Assembly: GCA_015143295.1 (NCBI GenBank) | Contig: CM026565.1 | Span: 13,700,041-13,764,040 of the forward strand | Origin: Tetracentron sinense | Lineage: Eukaryota; Streptophyta; Magnoliopsida; Trochodendrales; Trochodendraceae | Reading direction: 5' to 3' | Length of the DNA stretch: 64,000 nucleotides | Shown here: piece after piece, positions 36,901 to 51,104 of the stretch | How positions within the stretch are numbered: position 1 is the first letter of the stretch | How the letters are laid out: each line of letters begins with the position of its first letter | Notes under the pieces: generated by a model | The model's input: only the letters and a program-made list of their open reading frames with translations | Database searches by the model: none | What the model was told of the DNA's origin: nothing | Position numbers and translations under genes: made by a program

Positions 36901-39900
36901 TTGCCCGATTTGTGCACCGAGAGGCCCAAATCCTTAGTTAGATAGTATACTTCGTCCTAAACCTAAAAATTTGCCTCACATCCAAACATTTGAAAGGATT
37001 TTGATGTCATTTAATTTAACACGTGTATTTTGATCCAACCTATGTGTGAGAATTCTTTTCGATGGAAATCAGTTTGTTTGCCTGATTTCGGCTCCGAGAG
37101 GCCGAAATCCATACTTAGATAGTATAAATCGGCCTAAATGTAAAAAAGCGCACCAATTCCAAACCGAGGGTCGGATTTCCATTTCATTTCTTCTAACTCA
37201 TGTTTTTCGATCCAGCCTAAGTGTGACAATTCGTTTAGAAAGAATCTGAGTTCGTTTGCTCGATTTGGCCTCCAAGAGGCAGAAATCCATATTTAGAAAG
37301 TTGACTTCGGCATAAACGTAAAAAAGCACTCCAATTCCAAACTAGGGTTTGGATTTCAATATTGTTTCTTCTTACGCCTATATTTGGACAAAACCTAAGT
37401 GTGAGTGTTCGTTTCGATGGAATCCGAGGACGTTTCCCCGATTGTGGCACTGAAAGGCTCGAAATCAATACTTAGAAAGTATACGTCGGCCTAAACCTAT
37501 AAAAGAGCACAAAATCGAAACCAGTGATCGGATTTCATTGTCATTTGTTCTAACACATGTATTTTTATCAAATCTATGTGTGGGAATTCGTTACGATAGA
37601 ATCCATGGTCATTTGCTCAATTTGCACATCGTGAGGCCAAAATCCAAACTTAGAACTTATCTTTCGGCATAAACGTAAAAAAGTGCACCAATTCCAAACC
37701 GGGGCTCTGATTTCATTGTTATTTCTTATAACGCATGTATTTAGACCAAACCTAACTGTGGGAATTCATTGAGATGGAATCTGAGGTCGTTTGCCCAATT
37801 TGGGCACTGAGAGGCGCAAAATCAGTACTTAGAAAGTATAACTCAGCCTAAACCTACAAAACCGAACAAAATCCAAACCGAGGATCGCATTTTGATGTAA
37901 TTTCTTCTAACACGTGTATTTCGATCCAACCTAAGTTTTGGAATTCGTTTGGATTGAATCGGAGGTCGTTTCCCGATTTGTGCACGGAGGGGGCCAAATC
38001 CTTGCTTAGAAAGTATACTTCGTCCTAAACCTAAAAATTTGCACCACATCCAAACTTGTGATCAGATTTTGATGTCATTTGATTTGACGCGTGTATTTCG
38101 ATCCAAATTAAGTGTGAGTATTCATTTCGTTCGAATCAAAGTTCGTTTGCCTGATTTCGGCTCGGAGAGGCCAAAATCCATACTTAGATAGTATAATTCG
38201 GCCTAAACGTAAAAAAACGAACCAATTCCAAACCGAGGGTCGGATTTCGATGCTGTTTATCCTAACGCATGTATTTCGATCCAACCTAATTGTGAGAATT
38301 CGTTTAGAAAGATTCCGAGTTCGTTTGCCCTATTTGGTCTCTGAGAGGCTGGAATCCATACTTAGAAAGTTGACTTTGGCCTAAACGTTAGAAAGCACAC
38401 AAATTCCAAACCGGGGGATTTATTTCGATGTCGTTTCTTCTAACGCCTCTATTTCGACCAAACCTGAGTGTGAGTATTCATTTCGATGGAATCCGAGGTC
38501 GTTTGCCCGATTTGGGCACCGAAAGGCTCGAAATCAATACTTAGAATGTATACTTCGGCCTAAACCTACAAACGAGCACAAAATCGAAACCAGTGATTGG
38601 ATTTCACTGTCATTTGTTCTAACACATGTATTTTGATCCATTCTAAGTGTGGGAATTCGTTACGATAGAATCCATGGTCATTTGCCCCATTTGCGCACCG
38701 AGAGGCAAAAATCCATACTGGGAAAGTATACTTTAACTTACACGTAAGAAAGTGTACCAATTCCAAACCGGGGGTGGGATTTAAATGTTGTTTCTTATAA
38801 CGCATGTATTTTGACCAAACCTAAGTGTGGGAATTTGTTTCGATTGAATCTGAGGTCGTTTGCCCAATTTGGGCACCGAGGGGCGCAAAATCCGTACTTA
38901 GAAAGTATAACTCTGACTAAACCTACAAAACCGAACAAAATCCAAACCGGTGAACGCATTTCGATTTAATTTCTTCTAACACGTGTATTTCGATCCAACC
39001 TAAGTTTCAGAATTCGTATGGATTGAATCGGAGGTCGTTTCCCGATTTGTGCACGGAGGGGCCCAAATCCTTTCATTGAAAGTATACTTCGTCCTAAACC
39101 TAAAAATTTGCACCACATGCAAACTTGTGATCGGATTTTGATGTCATTTGATTTGACGCGAGTATTTCGATCCAACCTATATGTGAGTATTCATTTCGTT
39201 GGAATCAAAGTTCGTTTGTCTGATTTCGGCTCCGAGAAGCCGAAATCCATACTTAGATAGTATAATTCGGCATAAACGTAAAATAGCGCACCAATTCCAA
39301 ACCGAGGGTCGGATTTTGATGCTGTTTATCCTAACGCATGTATTTCGACCCAACCTAAGTGTGAGAATTCGTTGAGAAGGAATCCGAGTTTGTTTGCCCG
39401 ATTTGGGCTCTGAGAGGTTGAAATCCAAACTTAGAAAGTAGACTTCGGCCTAAAGGTAAAAAAGGACACCAATTCCAAACTGGGGGATGGATTTTGATGT
39501 CGTTTCTTCTAACCCTTGTATTTTGACCAAACCTAAGAGTGAGTATTCATTTCGATGGAATCCGAGGTCATTTGCCCGATTTGGGAACCGAAAGGCTTGA
39601 AATCAATACTTAGAAAGTATCCTTCGGCGTAAACCTACAAACGAGCACAAAATCGAAACCAGTGATCGGATTTCCTTATCATTTGTTCTGACACATGTAT
39701 TTTTACCCATTCTAAGTGTGGGAATTCGTTACGATAGAATCCATGGTCATTTGCCCTATTTGCGCACCGAGAGGCCAAAATCCATACTTGGAAAAGTATA
39801 CTTCAGCTTACACATAAAAAAGTGTACCAATTCCAAACTGGGGGTTGGATTTAAATGTTGTTTCTTATAACGAATGTATTTTGACCAAACCTAAGTGTAG

Positions 39901-42900
39901 GAATTTGTTTCGATGGAATCTGAGGTCGTTTGCCCGATTTGGGCACCGAGGGGCGCAAAACTCGTACTTAGAAAGTATAACTCGGCATAAACCTACAAAA
40001 CCGAACAAAATCCAAACCTGTGATCGCATTTCGTTATAATTTCTTCTAACATTGTAATTCGACCCAACCCAAGTTTGGGAATTCGTTGCGATTGAATCGG
40101 AGGTCGTTTGGCCGATTTGTGCACCGAGAGGCCTAAATCCTTGCTCAGAAAGTATACTTCATCCTAAACCTAAAAATTTGCACCACATCCAAACTTGTGA
40201 TCAGATTTTGATGCCATTTGATTTGACGCGTGTATTTCGATCCAACCTAAGTGTGAGTATTCATTTCGTTGGAATCCAAGTTCGTTTGCCTGATTTCGGC
40301 TCGGAGAGGCCGAAATCCATACTTAGATAGTATAATTCGGCCTAAACGTAAAAAAGCGCACCAATTCCAAACCGAGGGTCGGATGACGATGCCATTTCAT
40401 CTAATATGTGTATTTCAATCAAACCTAATGTGAGAATTCGTTTAGAAGGAATCCGAGTTTGTTTGCCCGATTTGGGTTCTGAGAGGCTGAACTTAGAAAG
40501 TAGACTTCGACCTAAAGGTAAAAAAGCACACCAATTCCAAACTGGGGGATGGATTTTGATGTCGTTTCTTCTAACGCATGTATTTTGACGAAACCCGAGA
40601 GTGAGTATTCGATTCAATGGAATCCTAGGTCGTTTGCCCGATTTGGGCACCGAAAGGCTCGAAATCAATACTTAGAAAGTATACTTCGGCCTAAACCCAC
40701 AAACGAGCACAAAATTGAAACCAGTGATCGGATTTCGTTGTCATTTGTTCTAACACATGTATTTTTATCAAATCTATGTGTGGGAATTCGTTACGATAGA
40801 ATCCATGGTCATTTGCTCGATTTGCGCACCGTGAGGCCAAAATCCATACTTTAGAACTTATATTTCGGCATAAACGTAAAAAAGTGCACCAATTCCAAAC
40901 CGGGGCTCTGATTTCATTGTTATTTCTTATAACGCATGTATTTAGACCAAACCTAAGTGTGGGAATTCGTTCAGATGGAATCTGAGGTCGTTTGCCCAAT
41001 TTGGGCACCGAGAGGCGCAAAATCCGTACTTAGAAAGTATAACTCGGCCTAAACCTACAAAACCGAACAAAATCCAAACCGGTGGTCGCATTTTGATGTA
41101 ATTTCTTCTAACACGTGTATTTCGATCCAACCTAAGTTTGGGAATTCGTTTGGATTGAATCGGAGGCCGTTTCCCGATTTGTGCACGGAGGGGCCCAAAT
41201 CCTTGTTCAGAAAGTATACTTCGTCCTAAACATAAAAATTTGCACCACATCCAAACTTGTGATCAGATTTTGATGCCATTTGATTTGACGCGTGTATTTC
41301 GATCCAACCTAAGTGTGAGTATTCATTTCGTTGGAATCAAAGTTCGTTTGCCTGATTTCGGCTCCAAGAGGCCGAAATCCATACTTAGATAGTATAATTC
41401 GGCCTAAACGTAAAAAAGCGCACCAATTCCAAACCGAGGGTCGGATTTCGATGCTGTTTATCCTAACGCATGTATTTCGATCCAACCTAAGTATGAGAAT
41501 TCGTTTAGAAAGAATCCGGGTTCGTTTGCCCTATTTGGTCTCTGAGAGGCTGGAATCCATACTTAGAAAAGTAGACTTTGGCCTAAACGTTAGAAAAGCA
41601 CACAAATTCCAAACCGCGGGATCGATTTCGACGTCGTTTCTTCTAACGCCTGTATTTCGACCAAACCTGAGTGTGAGTATTCGTTTCGTTGGAATCCGAA
41701 GTCGTTTGCCCGATTTGGGCACCGAAAGGCTCGAAATCAATACTTAGAATGTTTACTCGGCCTAAACCTACAAACGAGCACAAAATCGAAACCAGTGATC
41801 GGATTTCACTGTCATTTGTTCTAACACATGTATTTTGATCCATTCTAAGTGTGGGAATTCGTTACGATAGAATCCATGGTCATTTGCCCCATTTGCGCAC
41901 CGAGAGGCCAAAATCCGTACTTGGAAAGTATACTTCACCTTACACGTAAAAAAGTGTACCAATTCCAAACCGGGGGTGGGACTTAAATGTTGTTTCTTAT
42001 AACGCATGTATTTTGACCAAACCTAAGTGTGGGATTTGTTTCGATGGAATCTGAGGTTGTTTGCCCGATTTGGGCTCCGAAAGGTGCAAAATACGTACTT
42101 AGAAAGTATACCTCGGCCTAAACCAACAAAACCGCACAAAATCCTAACCTGTGATCGTATTTCAATGTAATTTCTTCTAACACTGTATTTCGATCCAACC
42201 TATGTTTGCGAATTCGTTTCGATTGAATTGGAGGTCGTTTGCCCGATTTGTGCACCGAGCGGCCCAAATCCTTTGTTAGATAGTATACTTCGTCCTGAAC
42301 CTAAAAATTTGCGCCACATCCAAACCTGTGATCGGATTTTGACGTCATTCGATTTAACACGTGTATTTTGATCCAACCTAAGTGTGAGAATTCATTTCGA
42401 TGGAAACCAAGTTCGTTTCCCTCATTTCGGTACCAAGAGGCCGAAATCCATACTTGGATAGTATAATTCGGCCTAAACGTAAAAAAGCGCACCAATTCCA
42501 AACCGAGGGTCGGATTTCCATGCCGTTTCTTCTAACTCATATATTTCGATCCAACCTAAGTGTGAGAATTCGTTTAGAAGGAATCCGGAGTTTGTTTGCC
42601 CGATTTGGGTTCTGAGAGGCTGAACTTAGAAAGTAGACTTCGGCCTAAAGGTAAAAAAGCACACCAATTCCAAACTGGGGGATGGATTTTGATGTCGTTT
42701 CTTCTAACGCATGTATTTTGACGAAATCTGAGAGTGAGTATTCGTTTCGATGGAATCCTAGGTCGTTTGCCCGATTTGGGCACCGAAAGGCTCGAAATCA
42801 ATACTTAGCAAGTATACTTCGGCCTAAACATACAAACGAGCCCAAAATCGAAACCAGTGATCGGATTTCGTTGTCATTTGTTCAAACACATGTATTTTTA

Positions 42901-45394
42901 TCCATTCTAAGTGTGGGAATTCGTTACAATAGATACCATGGTCATTTGCCCAATTTGTGCACCGAGAGGCCAAAATCCATACTTGGAAGGTATACTTCAG
43001 CTTACACGTAAAAAAGTGTACCAATTCCAAACTGGGGGTTGGATTTAAATGTTGTTTCTTATATCGCCTGTATTTTGACCAAACCTAAGTGTGAGAATTT
43101 TTTTCGATGGAATCTGAGGTCGTTTGCCCGATTTGGGCACCGAGAGGCGCAAAATCCATACTTAGAACGTATACCTCGGCCTAAACCTACAAAACCGCAC
43201 AAAATCCTAACCTGTGATCGCATTTTGATGTAATTTCTTCTAACACTATATTTCGATCCAACCAAAGTTTGGAAATTCGTTTGATTGAATCGGAGGTCGT
43301 TTGCCCGATTTGAACACCGAGAGGCCCAAATCCTTAGTTTAATAGTATACTCCGTCCTAAACCTAAAAATTTGCCCCACATCCAGACGTTTGAACAGATT
43401 TTGATGTCATTTAATTTAACGCGTGTATTTTGATCCAACCTAAGTGTGTGAATTCATTTCGATGGAAACCACGTTTGTTTGCCTGATTTCGGCTCCGAGA
43501 GGCCGAAATCCATACTTAGATAGTATAAATCGGCCTAAATGTAAAAAAGCGCACCAATTCCAAACTGAGGGTCGGATTTCCATTTCATTTCTTCTAACTC
43601 ATGTTTTTCGATCCAGCCCAAGTGTGACAATTCGTTTAGAAGGAATCTGAGTTCGTTTGCTCGATTTGGCCTCCGAGAGGCAGAAATCCATATTTAGAAA
43701 GTAGACTTCGGCATAAACGTAAAAAAGCGCACCAATTCCAAACTAGAGTTTGGATTTCAATATTGTTTCTTCTTACGCCTATATTTGGACAAAACCTAAG
43801 TGTGAGTGTTCGTTTCGATGGAATCCGAGGTCGTTTCCCCGATTTGGGCACTGAAAGGCTCGAAATCAATACTTAGAAAGTATACGTCGGCCTAAACCTA
43901 CAAAAGAGCACAAAATCGAAACCAGTGATCGGATTTCGTTGTCATTTGTTCTAACACATGTATTTTTATCAAATCTATGTGTGGGAATTCGTTACGATAG
44001 AATCCATGGTCATTTGCTCGATTTGCGCACCGTGAGGCCAAAATCCATACTTAGAACTTATATTTCGGCATAAACGTAAAAAAGTGCACCATTTCAAAAC
44101 TGGGGCTCTGATTTCATTGTTATTTCTTATAACGCATGTATTTAGACCAAACCTAAGTGTGGGAATTTGTTGAGATGGAATCTGAGGTCGTTTGCCCAAT
44201 TTGGGCACCGAGGGGCGCAAAATCCGTACTTAGAAAGTATAACTCGGACTAAACCTACAAAACCGGACAAAATCCAAACCGGTGATCGCATTTTGATGTA
44301 ATTTCTTCTAACACGTGTATTTCGATCCAACCTAAGTTTGGGAATTCGTTTGGATTGAATCGGAGGTCGTTTCCGATTTGTGCACGGAGGGGCCCAAATC
44401 CTTGCTCAGAAAGTATCCTTCGTCCTAAACCTAAAAATTTGCACCACATCCAAACTTGTGATCAGATTTTGATGCCATTTGATTTGACCCATGTATTTCG
44501 ATCCAACCTAAGTGTGAGTATTCATTTCGTTGGAATCAAAGTTCGTTTGCTTGATTTCGGCTCCAAGAGGCCGAAATCCATACTTAGTATAATTCGGCCT
44601 AAACGTAAAAAAGCGCACCAATTCCTAACCGAGGGTCGGATTTCGATGCTGTTTATCCTAACGCATGTAATTCGATCCAACCTAAGTGTGAGAATTCGTT
44701 TAGAAAGAATCCGAGTTCGTTTGCCCTTTTTGGTCTCTGAGAGGCTGGAATCCATATTTAGAAAACTAGACTTTGGCCTAAACGTTAGAAAGCACACAAA
44801 TTCCAAACCGCGGGATTGATTTCGACGTCGTTTCTTCTAACGCCTGTATTTCGACCAAACCTGAGTGTGAGTATTCGTTTCAATGGAATCCGAGGTCGTT
44901 TGCCCGATTTGGGCACCGAAAGGCGCGAAATCAATACTTAGAATGTTTACTTGGCCTGAACCTACAAACGAGCACAAAATCGAAACCAGTGATCGGATTT
45001 CACTGTCATTTGTTCTAACACATGTATTTTGATCCATTCTAAGTGTGGGAATTCGTTACGATAGAATCCATGGTCATTTGCCCCATTTGCGCACCGAGAG
45101 GCCAAAATCCGTACTTGGAAAGTATACTTCACCTTACACGTAAAAAAGTGTACCAATTCCAAACCGGGGGTGGGAATTAAATGTTGTTTCTCATAACGCA
45201 TGTATTTTGACCAAACCTAAGTGTGGGAATTTGTTTCGATGAAATCTGAGGTTGTTTGCCCGATTTGGGCTCCGAAAGGTTCAAAATCCGTACTTAGAAA
45301 GTATACCTCGGCCTAAACCTACAAAACCGCACAAAATCCTAACCTGTGATCATATTTCAATGTAATTTCTTCTAACACTGTATTTGGATCCAAC

Positions 45395-45780
45395 CTATGT
45401 TTGTATTTCGATCCAACCTAAGTGTGAGAATTCTTTTAGAAAGAATCCGAGTTCGTTTGCCCTATTTGGTCTCTGAGAGGCTGGAATCCATACTTAGAAA
45501 AGTTGACTTTGGCCTAAACGTTAGAAAGCAAACAAATTCCAAACCGCGGGATTGATTTCGACGTCGTTTCTTCTAACGCCTGTATTTTGACCAAACCTGA
45601 GTGTGAGTATTCGTTTCGATGGAATCCGAGGTCGTTTGCCCGATTTGAGCACCGAGAGGCGCAAAATCTGTACTTAGAAAGTATACCTCGGCCTAAACCT
45701 ACAAAACCGCACAAAATCCTAACCTGTGATCGTATTTCAATTTAATTTCTTCTAACACTGTATTTCGATCCAACCTATGT
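45395..45780 (-). repeat. Partial duplication within the satellite array
   Basis: At about 45405 a type-E monomer (cctatgtttg) jumps into the end of another type (tatttcgatccaacctaagtgtg), and a roughly 377-bp segment like the one near 44680 is repeated. This explains the single 1445-bp step in an otherwise 1067-bp ladder. Confidence 0.65.
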
Positions 45781-48700
45781 TTGCGAATTCGTTTCGATTG
45801 AATTGGAGGTCGTTTGCCCGATTTGTGCACCGAGCGGCCCAAATCCTTTGTTAGATAGTATACTTCGTCCTGAACCTAAAAATTTGCTCCACATCCAAAC
45901 CTGTGATCGGATTTTGACGTCATTCGATTTAACACGTGTATTTTGATCCAACCTAAGTGTGAGAATTCATTTCGATGGAAACCAAGTTCGTTTCCCTCAT
46001 TTCGGCACCAAGAGGCCGAAATCCATACTTGGATAGTATAATTCGGCCTAAACGTAAAAAAGCGCACCAATTCCAAACCGAGGGTCGGATTTCCATGCCG
46101 TTTCTTCTAACTCATGTATTTCGATCCAACCTAAGTGTGAGAATTCGTTTAGAAGGAATCTGAGTTCGTTTGCTCAATTTGGCCTCCGAGAGGCAGAAAT
46201 CCATATTTAGAAAGTAGACTTCGGCATAAACGTAAAAAAGCGCACCAATTCCAAACTGGTTGTTGGATTTCGATATCCTTTCTTCTTTCGCCTATATTTC
46301 AGCAAAACCTGAGTGTGAGTCTTCGTTTCGATGGAATCCGAGGTCGTTTGCCTGATTTGGGCACCGAAAGGCTCGAAATCAATACTTAGAAAGTATACTT
46401 CGGCCTAAACCTACAAACGAGCACAAAATCGAAACCAGTGATCAGATTTCGTTGTCTTTTGTTCTAACACATATATTTTGATCCAATCTAAGTTTGGGAA
46501 TTCGTTACGATAGAATCCATGGTCATTTGCCCGATTTCCACACCGAGAGGCCAAAATCCATACTTAGAACTTATACTTCGGCCTTAACGTAAAAAAGTGC
46601 ACCAATTCCAATCCGGGGGTCTGATTTCAATGTTATTTCTTATAACGCATTTGTTTCAAATAAACCTAAGTGTGGGAATTCGTTGCGATGGAATCTGAGG
46701 TCGTTTGCCCGATTTGGGCACCGAGGGGCGCAAAATCCATACTTAGAAAGTATAACTTGGCCTAAACCTACAAAACCGAACAAAATCCAATCCTGTGATC
46801 ACATTTCGATGTAATTTCTTCAAACACATGTATTTTTATCCAACCCAAGTTTTGGAATTCGTTTTGATTGAATCGGAGGTCGTTTGCCCGATTTGTGCAC
46901 GGAGAGCCCAAATCCTTACTTAGAAAGTATACTTCGTCCTAAACCTAAAAATTTGCATCACATCCAAACTTGTGATCGGAATTTGATGTAATTTGATTTA
47001 AGGCGTGTATTTCGATCTAACCTAAGTGTGAGTATTCATTTCGTTGTAATCAAAGTTCGTTTCCCTGATTTCGGCTCCGAGAGGCCGAAATCCATACTTA
47101 GATAGTATAATTCAGCCAAAACGTAAAAAAGTGCACCAATTCAAAACCGTGGGTCGGATTTCGATGCCGATTATCCTATCGCGTGTATTTCGATACAACC
47201 TAAGTGTGAGAATTCATTTACATGGAATCCGAGTTCGTTTGCCTCATTTGGGCTTTGAGAGGCTGGAATCCTTACTTAGAAAGTAGACATCGGCCTAAAC
47301 GTAAAAAAGCACACAAATTCCAAACCGGGGAATTGATTTCGATGTCGTTTCTTCTAACGCTTGTATTTTGACCAAACCTGAGTGTGAGTATTCGTTTCCA
47401 TGGAATCCTAGGTCGTTTGCCCGATTTGGGCACCGAAAGGCTCGAAATCAATACTTAGAATGTATACTTCGACCCAAACCTACAAATGAGCACAAAATCA
47501 AAACCAGTGATCGGATTCCGATGTCATTTGTTCTAACTCATTTATTTTTATCCAATCTAAGTGTGGGAATTCGTTACGATAGAATCCGTGGTCATTTGTC
47601 CTATTTGTGCACCGAGAGACCAAAATCCATACTTGGAAGGTATACTTCAGCTTACACTTAAAAAAGTGTACCAATTCCAAACCGGGGGACGGATTTAATT
47701 GTTGTTTCGTATAACACATGTATTTTGACCAAACCCAAGTGTGGGAATTTGTTTCGATGGAATCTGAGGTCGTTTGCCCAATTTGGGCATCGAGAGGCGC
47801 AAAATCCGTACTTATAAAGTATGCCTCGGCCTAAACCTACAAAACCGCACAAAATCCAAACCTGTGATCGCATTTCGGTGTAATTTCTTCTAACACTGTA
47901 TTTCGATCCAACCTAAGTTTCGGAATTCGTTTCGAATGATTAGGAGATCGTTTGCCCGATTTGTGCACCTCGGCACAAATCCTTATTTAGGTAGTATACT
48001 TCGTCCAAAACCTAAAAATTTGCACCACATCCAAACCTGTGATCAGATTTTGATGTCATTTGATTTAACGCGTATATTTTTATCCAACCTAAGTGTGAGA
48101 ATTCATTTCCATGCAAACCAAGTTCGTTTGCCTGATTTCAGCTCCAAGAGGACGAAATCCATCCTTAGATAGTATAATTCGGCCTTAACGTAAAAAAGCG
48201 CACCAATTCCATACTGAGGGTCAGATTTCCATGTCATTTCTTCTAACTCATGTATTTCAATCCATCCTAAGTGTGAGAATTCGTTTAGAAGGAATCTGAG
48301 TTCGTTTGCTCGATTTGGCCGCCGAGAGGCAAAAATCCATATTTAAAAAGTAGACTCCGGCATAAACGTAAAAAAGCGCACCAATTCCAAATTGGGGGTT
48401 GGATTTCGATATCGTTTCTTCTTACGCCTATATTTCGACAAAACCTGAGTGTGAGTATTCGTTTCGATGGAATCCGAGGTCGTTTGCCCGATTTGGGCAC
48501 CAAAAGGCTCGAAATCATTACTTAGAAAGTATAATTCAGCCTAAACCTACAAACGAGCACAAAATCGAAACCAGTGATTGGATTTCATTGTCATTTGTTC
48601 TAACATATGTATTTTTATCCAATCTAAGTGTTGGAATTTGTTACGATAGAATCCATGGTCATTTGCCCGATTTGCGCACCGAGAGGCCAAAATCCATACT

Positions 48701-51104
48701 TAGAACTTATACTTTGGCCTAAACGTAAAAAAGCGAACCAATTCCAAACCGGGGGTCTGATTTCAATGTTATTTCTTATAACGCATCTATTTCGACCCAA
48801 CCTAAGTGTGGGAATTCGTTGCAATGGAATCTGAGGTCGTTTGCCTGATTTGGGCACCGAGGGGTGCAAAACCCGTACTTAGAAATTATAACTCGGCCTA
48901 AACCTTCAAAACCGACCAAAATCCAAACCTGCCATCGCATTTCGATGTAATTTCTTCTAACATGTGTATTTCGATCCAACCTAAGTTTGGGAATTCGTTT
49001 TGATTGAATCGGAGGTCGTTTGCCCGATTTGTGCATGCAGAGGCCCAAATCCTTACTTAGAAAGTATACTTCGTCCTAAACCTAAAAATTTGCACCACAT
49101 CAAAACTTGAGATCGGATTTTGATGTCATTTGATTTAACGCGTGTATTTCGATCCAACCTAAGTGTAAGTATTCATTTCGTTGGAATCAAAGTTCATTTG
49201 CCTGATTTCGGCTCCAAGAGGCCGAAATCCATACTTAGATAGTATAATTTGGCCTAAATGTCAAAAAGCACACCAATTCCAAACCGAGGGACGGATTTCA
49301 TTGCCGTTTATCCTAACGCGTGTATTTCGATCCAACCAAAGTGTGAGAATTCGTTTAGAAGGAATCCGAGTTCATTTGCCTAATTTGGGCTCTGAGAGGC
49401 TCGAATCCATACTTAGAAAGTAGACTTCGGCCTAAACGTTAGAAAGCACACAAATTCTAAACCGGGGGATTGATTTCGATGTCGTTTCTACTAACACCTG
49501 TATTTCGACCAAACCTGAGTGTGAGTATTCGTTTCGATGGAATCCGCGGTCGTTTGCCCGATTTGGGCACAGAAAGGCTCGAAATCAATACTTAGAATGT
49601 ATACTTCGGCCCAGACATACAAACGAGCACAAAATCGAAACTAGTGATCGGAGTCCGATGTCATTTGTTCAAAAGCATGTATTTTTATCCAATCTAAGTG
49701 TGGGGATTCGTTACGATAGAATCCATGGCCATTTGCCCTATTTGTGCACCAAGAGGCCAAAATCCATACTTGGAAAGTATACTTCAGCTTAAATGTAAAA
49801 AAGTGCACCAATTCCAAACCGGGGCTGGGATTTAAATGTTGTTTCTTATAACGCATGTATTTTGACCAAACCTAAGTGTGGGAATTTGTTTTGATGGAAT
49901 CTGAGGTCATTTGCCCGATTTGAGGATCGTGAGATGCAAAATCCGTACTTAGAAAGTGTACCTCGGCCTCAACCTAGAAAACCGCACAAAATCCAAACTT
50001 CTGATCACATTTCGATGTAATTTCTTCTAACACATGTATTTCGATCCAACCTAAGTTTGTGAATTCGTTTCGATTGAATCGGAGGTCATTTGCCCGATTT
50101 GTGCACCGAGATGCCCAAATTGTTACTTAGGAGGTATACTTCGTCCTAAACCTAAAAATTTGTACCACATCCAAACCTGTGATCGGATTTTCATGTCATT
50201 TGATTTAACGCGTGTATTTCATTCCAACCTAAGTGTGAGAATTCATTTCGATGGAATCCAAGTTCGTTTGCCATATTTTTCCACCGAAAGGCCGAAATCC
50301 ATACTTAGATAGTATAATTCGGCCTAAATGTAAAAAGCGCACAAATTCCAAATCGAGGGTCGGATTTCGTTGCCGTTTCTTCTTACGCGTGTATTTTGAT
50401 CCAACCTAAGTGTAGGAATTCATTTAGAAGGAATCTGAGTTCGTTTGCCCGATTTGGGCTCTGAGAGGCTGAAATCCATACATAGAAGGTAGAGTTCGGG
50501 CTAAACGTAAAGCACACCAATTCCAAACCGGGCGATGGATTTTGATGTCGTTTCTTCTAACACCTGTATTTCAAACAAACCTGAGTGTGAGTATTCGTTT
50601 CGATGGAATCCGAGGTCGTTTGCCCGATTTGGGCACCGAAAGGCTTGAAATCAATACTTAGAAAATATACTTCGGCCAAAACCTACAAACGAGCACAAAA
50701 TTGAAACCAGTAATCATATTTCGATGTCATTTGTTCTACCGCATGTATTTTTATCCAATCTATGTGTGGGAATTCGTTACGATAGAATCCATGGTCATTT
50801 GCCCTATTTGCGCACCGAGGGGCCAAACTCCATACTTAGAATTATACTTCGGCCTAAACGTAAAAAAGGGCACCAATTCCAAACTGGGGTCAGATTTAAC
50901 TGTTGTTTCTTATAACACATGTGTGGGCAGTGAAATTTTCACCGTCCATCTCCCAGAAGTGTGTGCAATTGCACACACCCAATCTCAGTCTCTCGGAGAG
51001 ACGGTTTGGGTTCACGCGTGCTTGTGGCACGCGCATTACCTTTAGCTGTCAACATTAAATGCTGATGGCTGGCACTATGCTACCCAGCTAAGCAAGGGTA
51101 GTGT

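Larger units (their letters stand above)
22141..50921 (-). repeat. 180-bp satellite array, reverse orientation, with 6-mer higher-order repeat
   Basis: About 160 monomers of the same satellite as 1-13317, but complementary (gatccaacctaagtgtgagaatt replaces its complement). Six monomer types follow in fixed order. The diagnostic phrase aacctaaaaatttgcacc (type F) or a variant occurs near 35898, 36960, 38028, 39098, 40168, 41228, 42298, 43360 and 44428, then 45873, 46941, 48008, 49078 and 50148: spacing 1060-1070 except one step of about 1445. Left of 35.9 kb the spacing is irregular (2379, 1239, 1072, 1057, 987, 686, 1040, 1607, 1400). No gene is supported. Confidence 0.95.

Noticed and set aside
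22141-50921. Dozens of 60-120 codon open frames on both strands of the satellite, with repeated peptides such as MESKFVCLISAPRGRNPYLDS
   Set aside because: The monomer is about 180 bp, a multiple of three, so a frame open in one monomer stays open in the next. The frames carry no start context, appear on both strands and follow the HOR period. They are artefacts.
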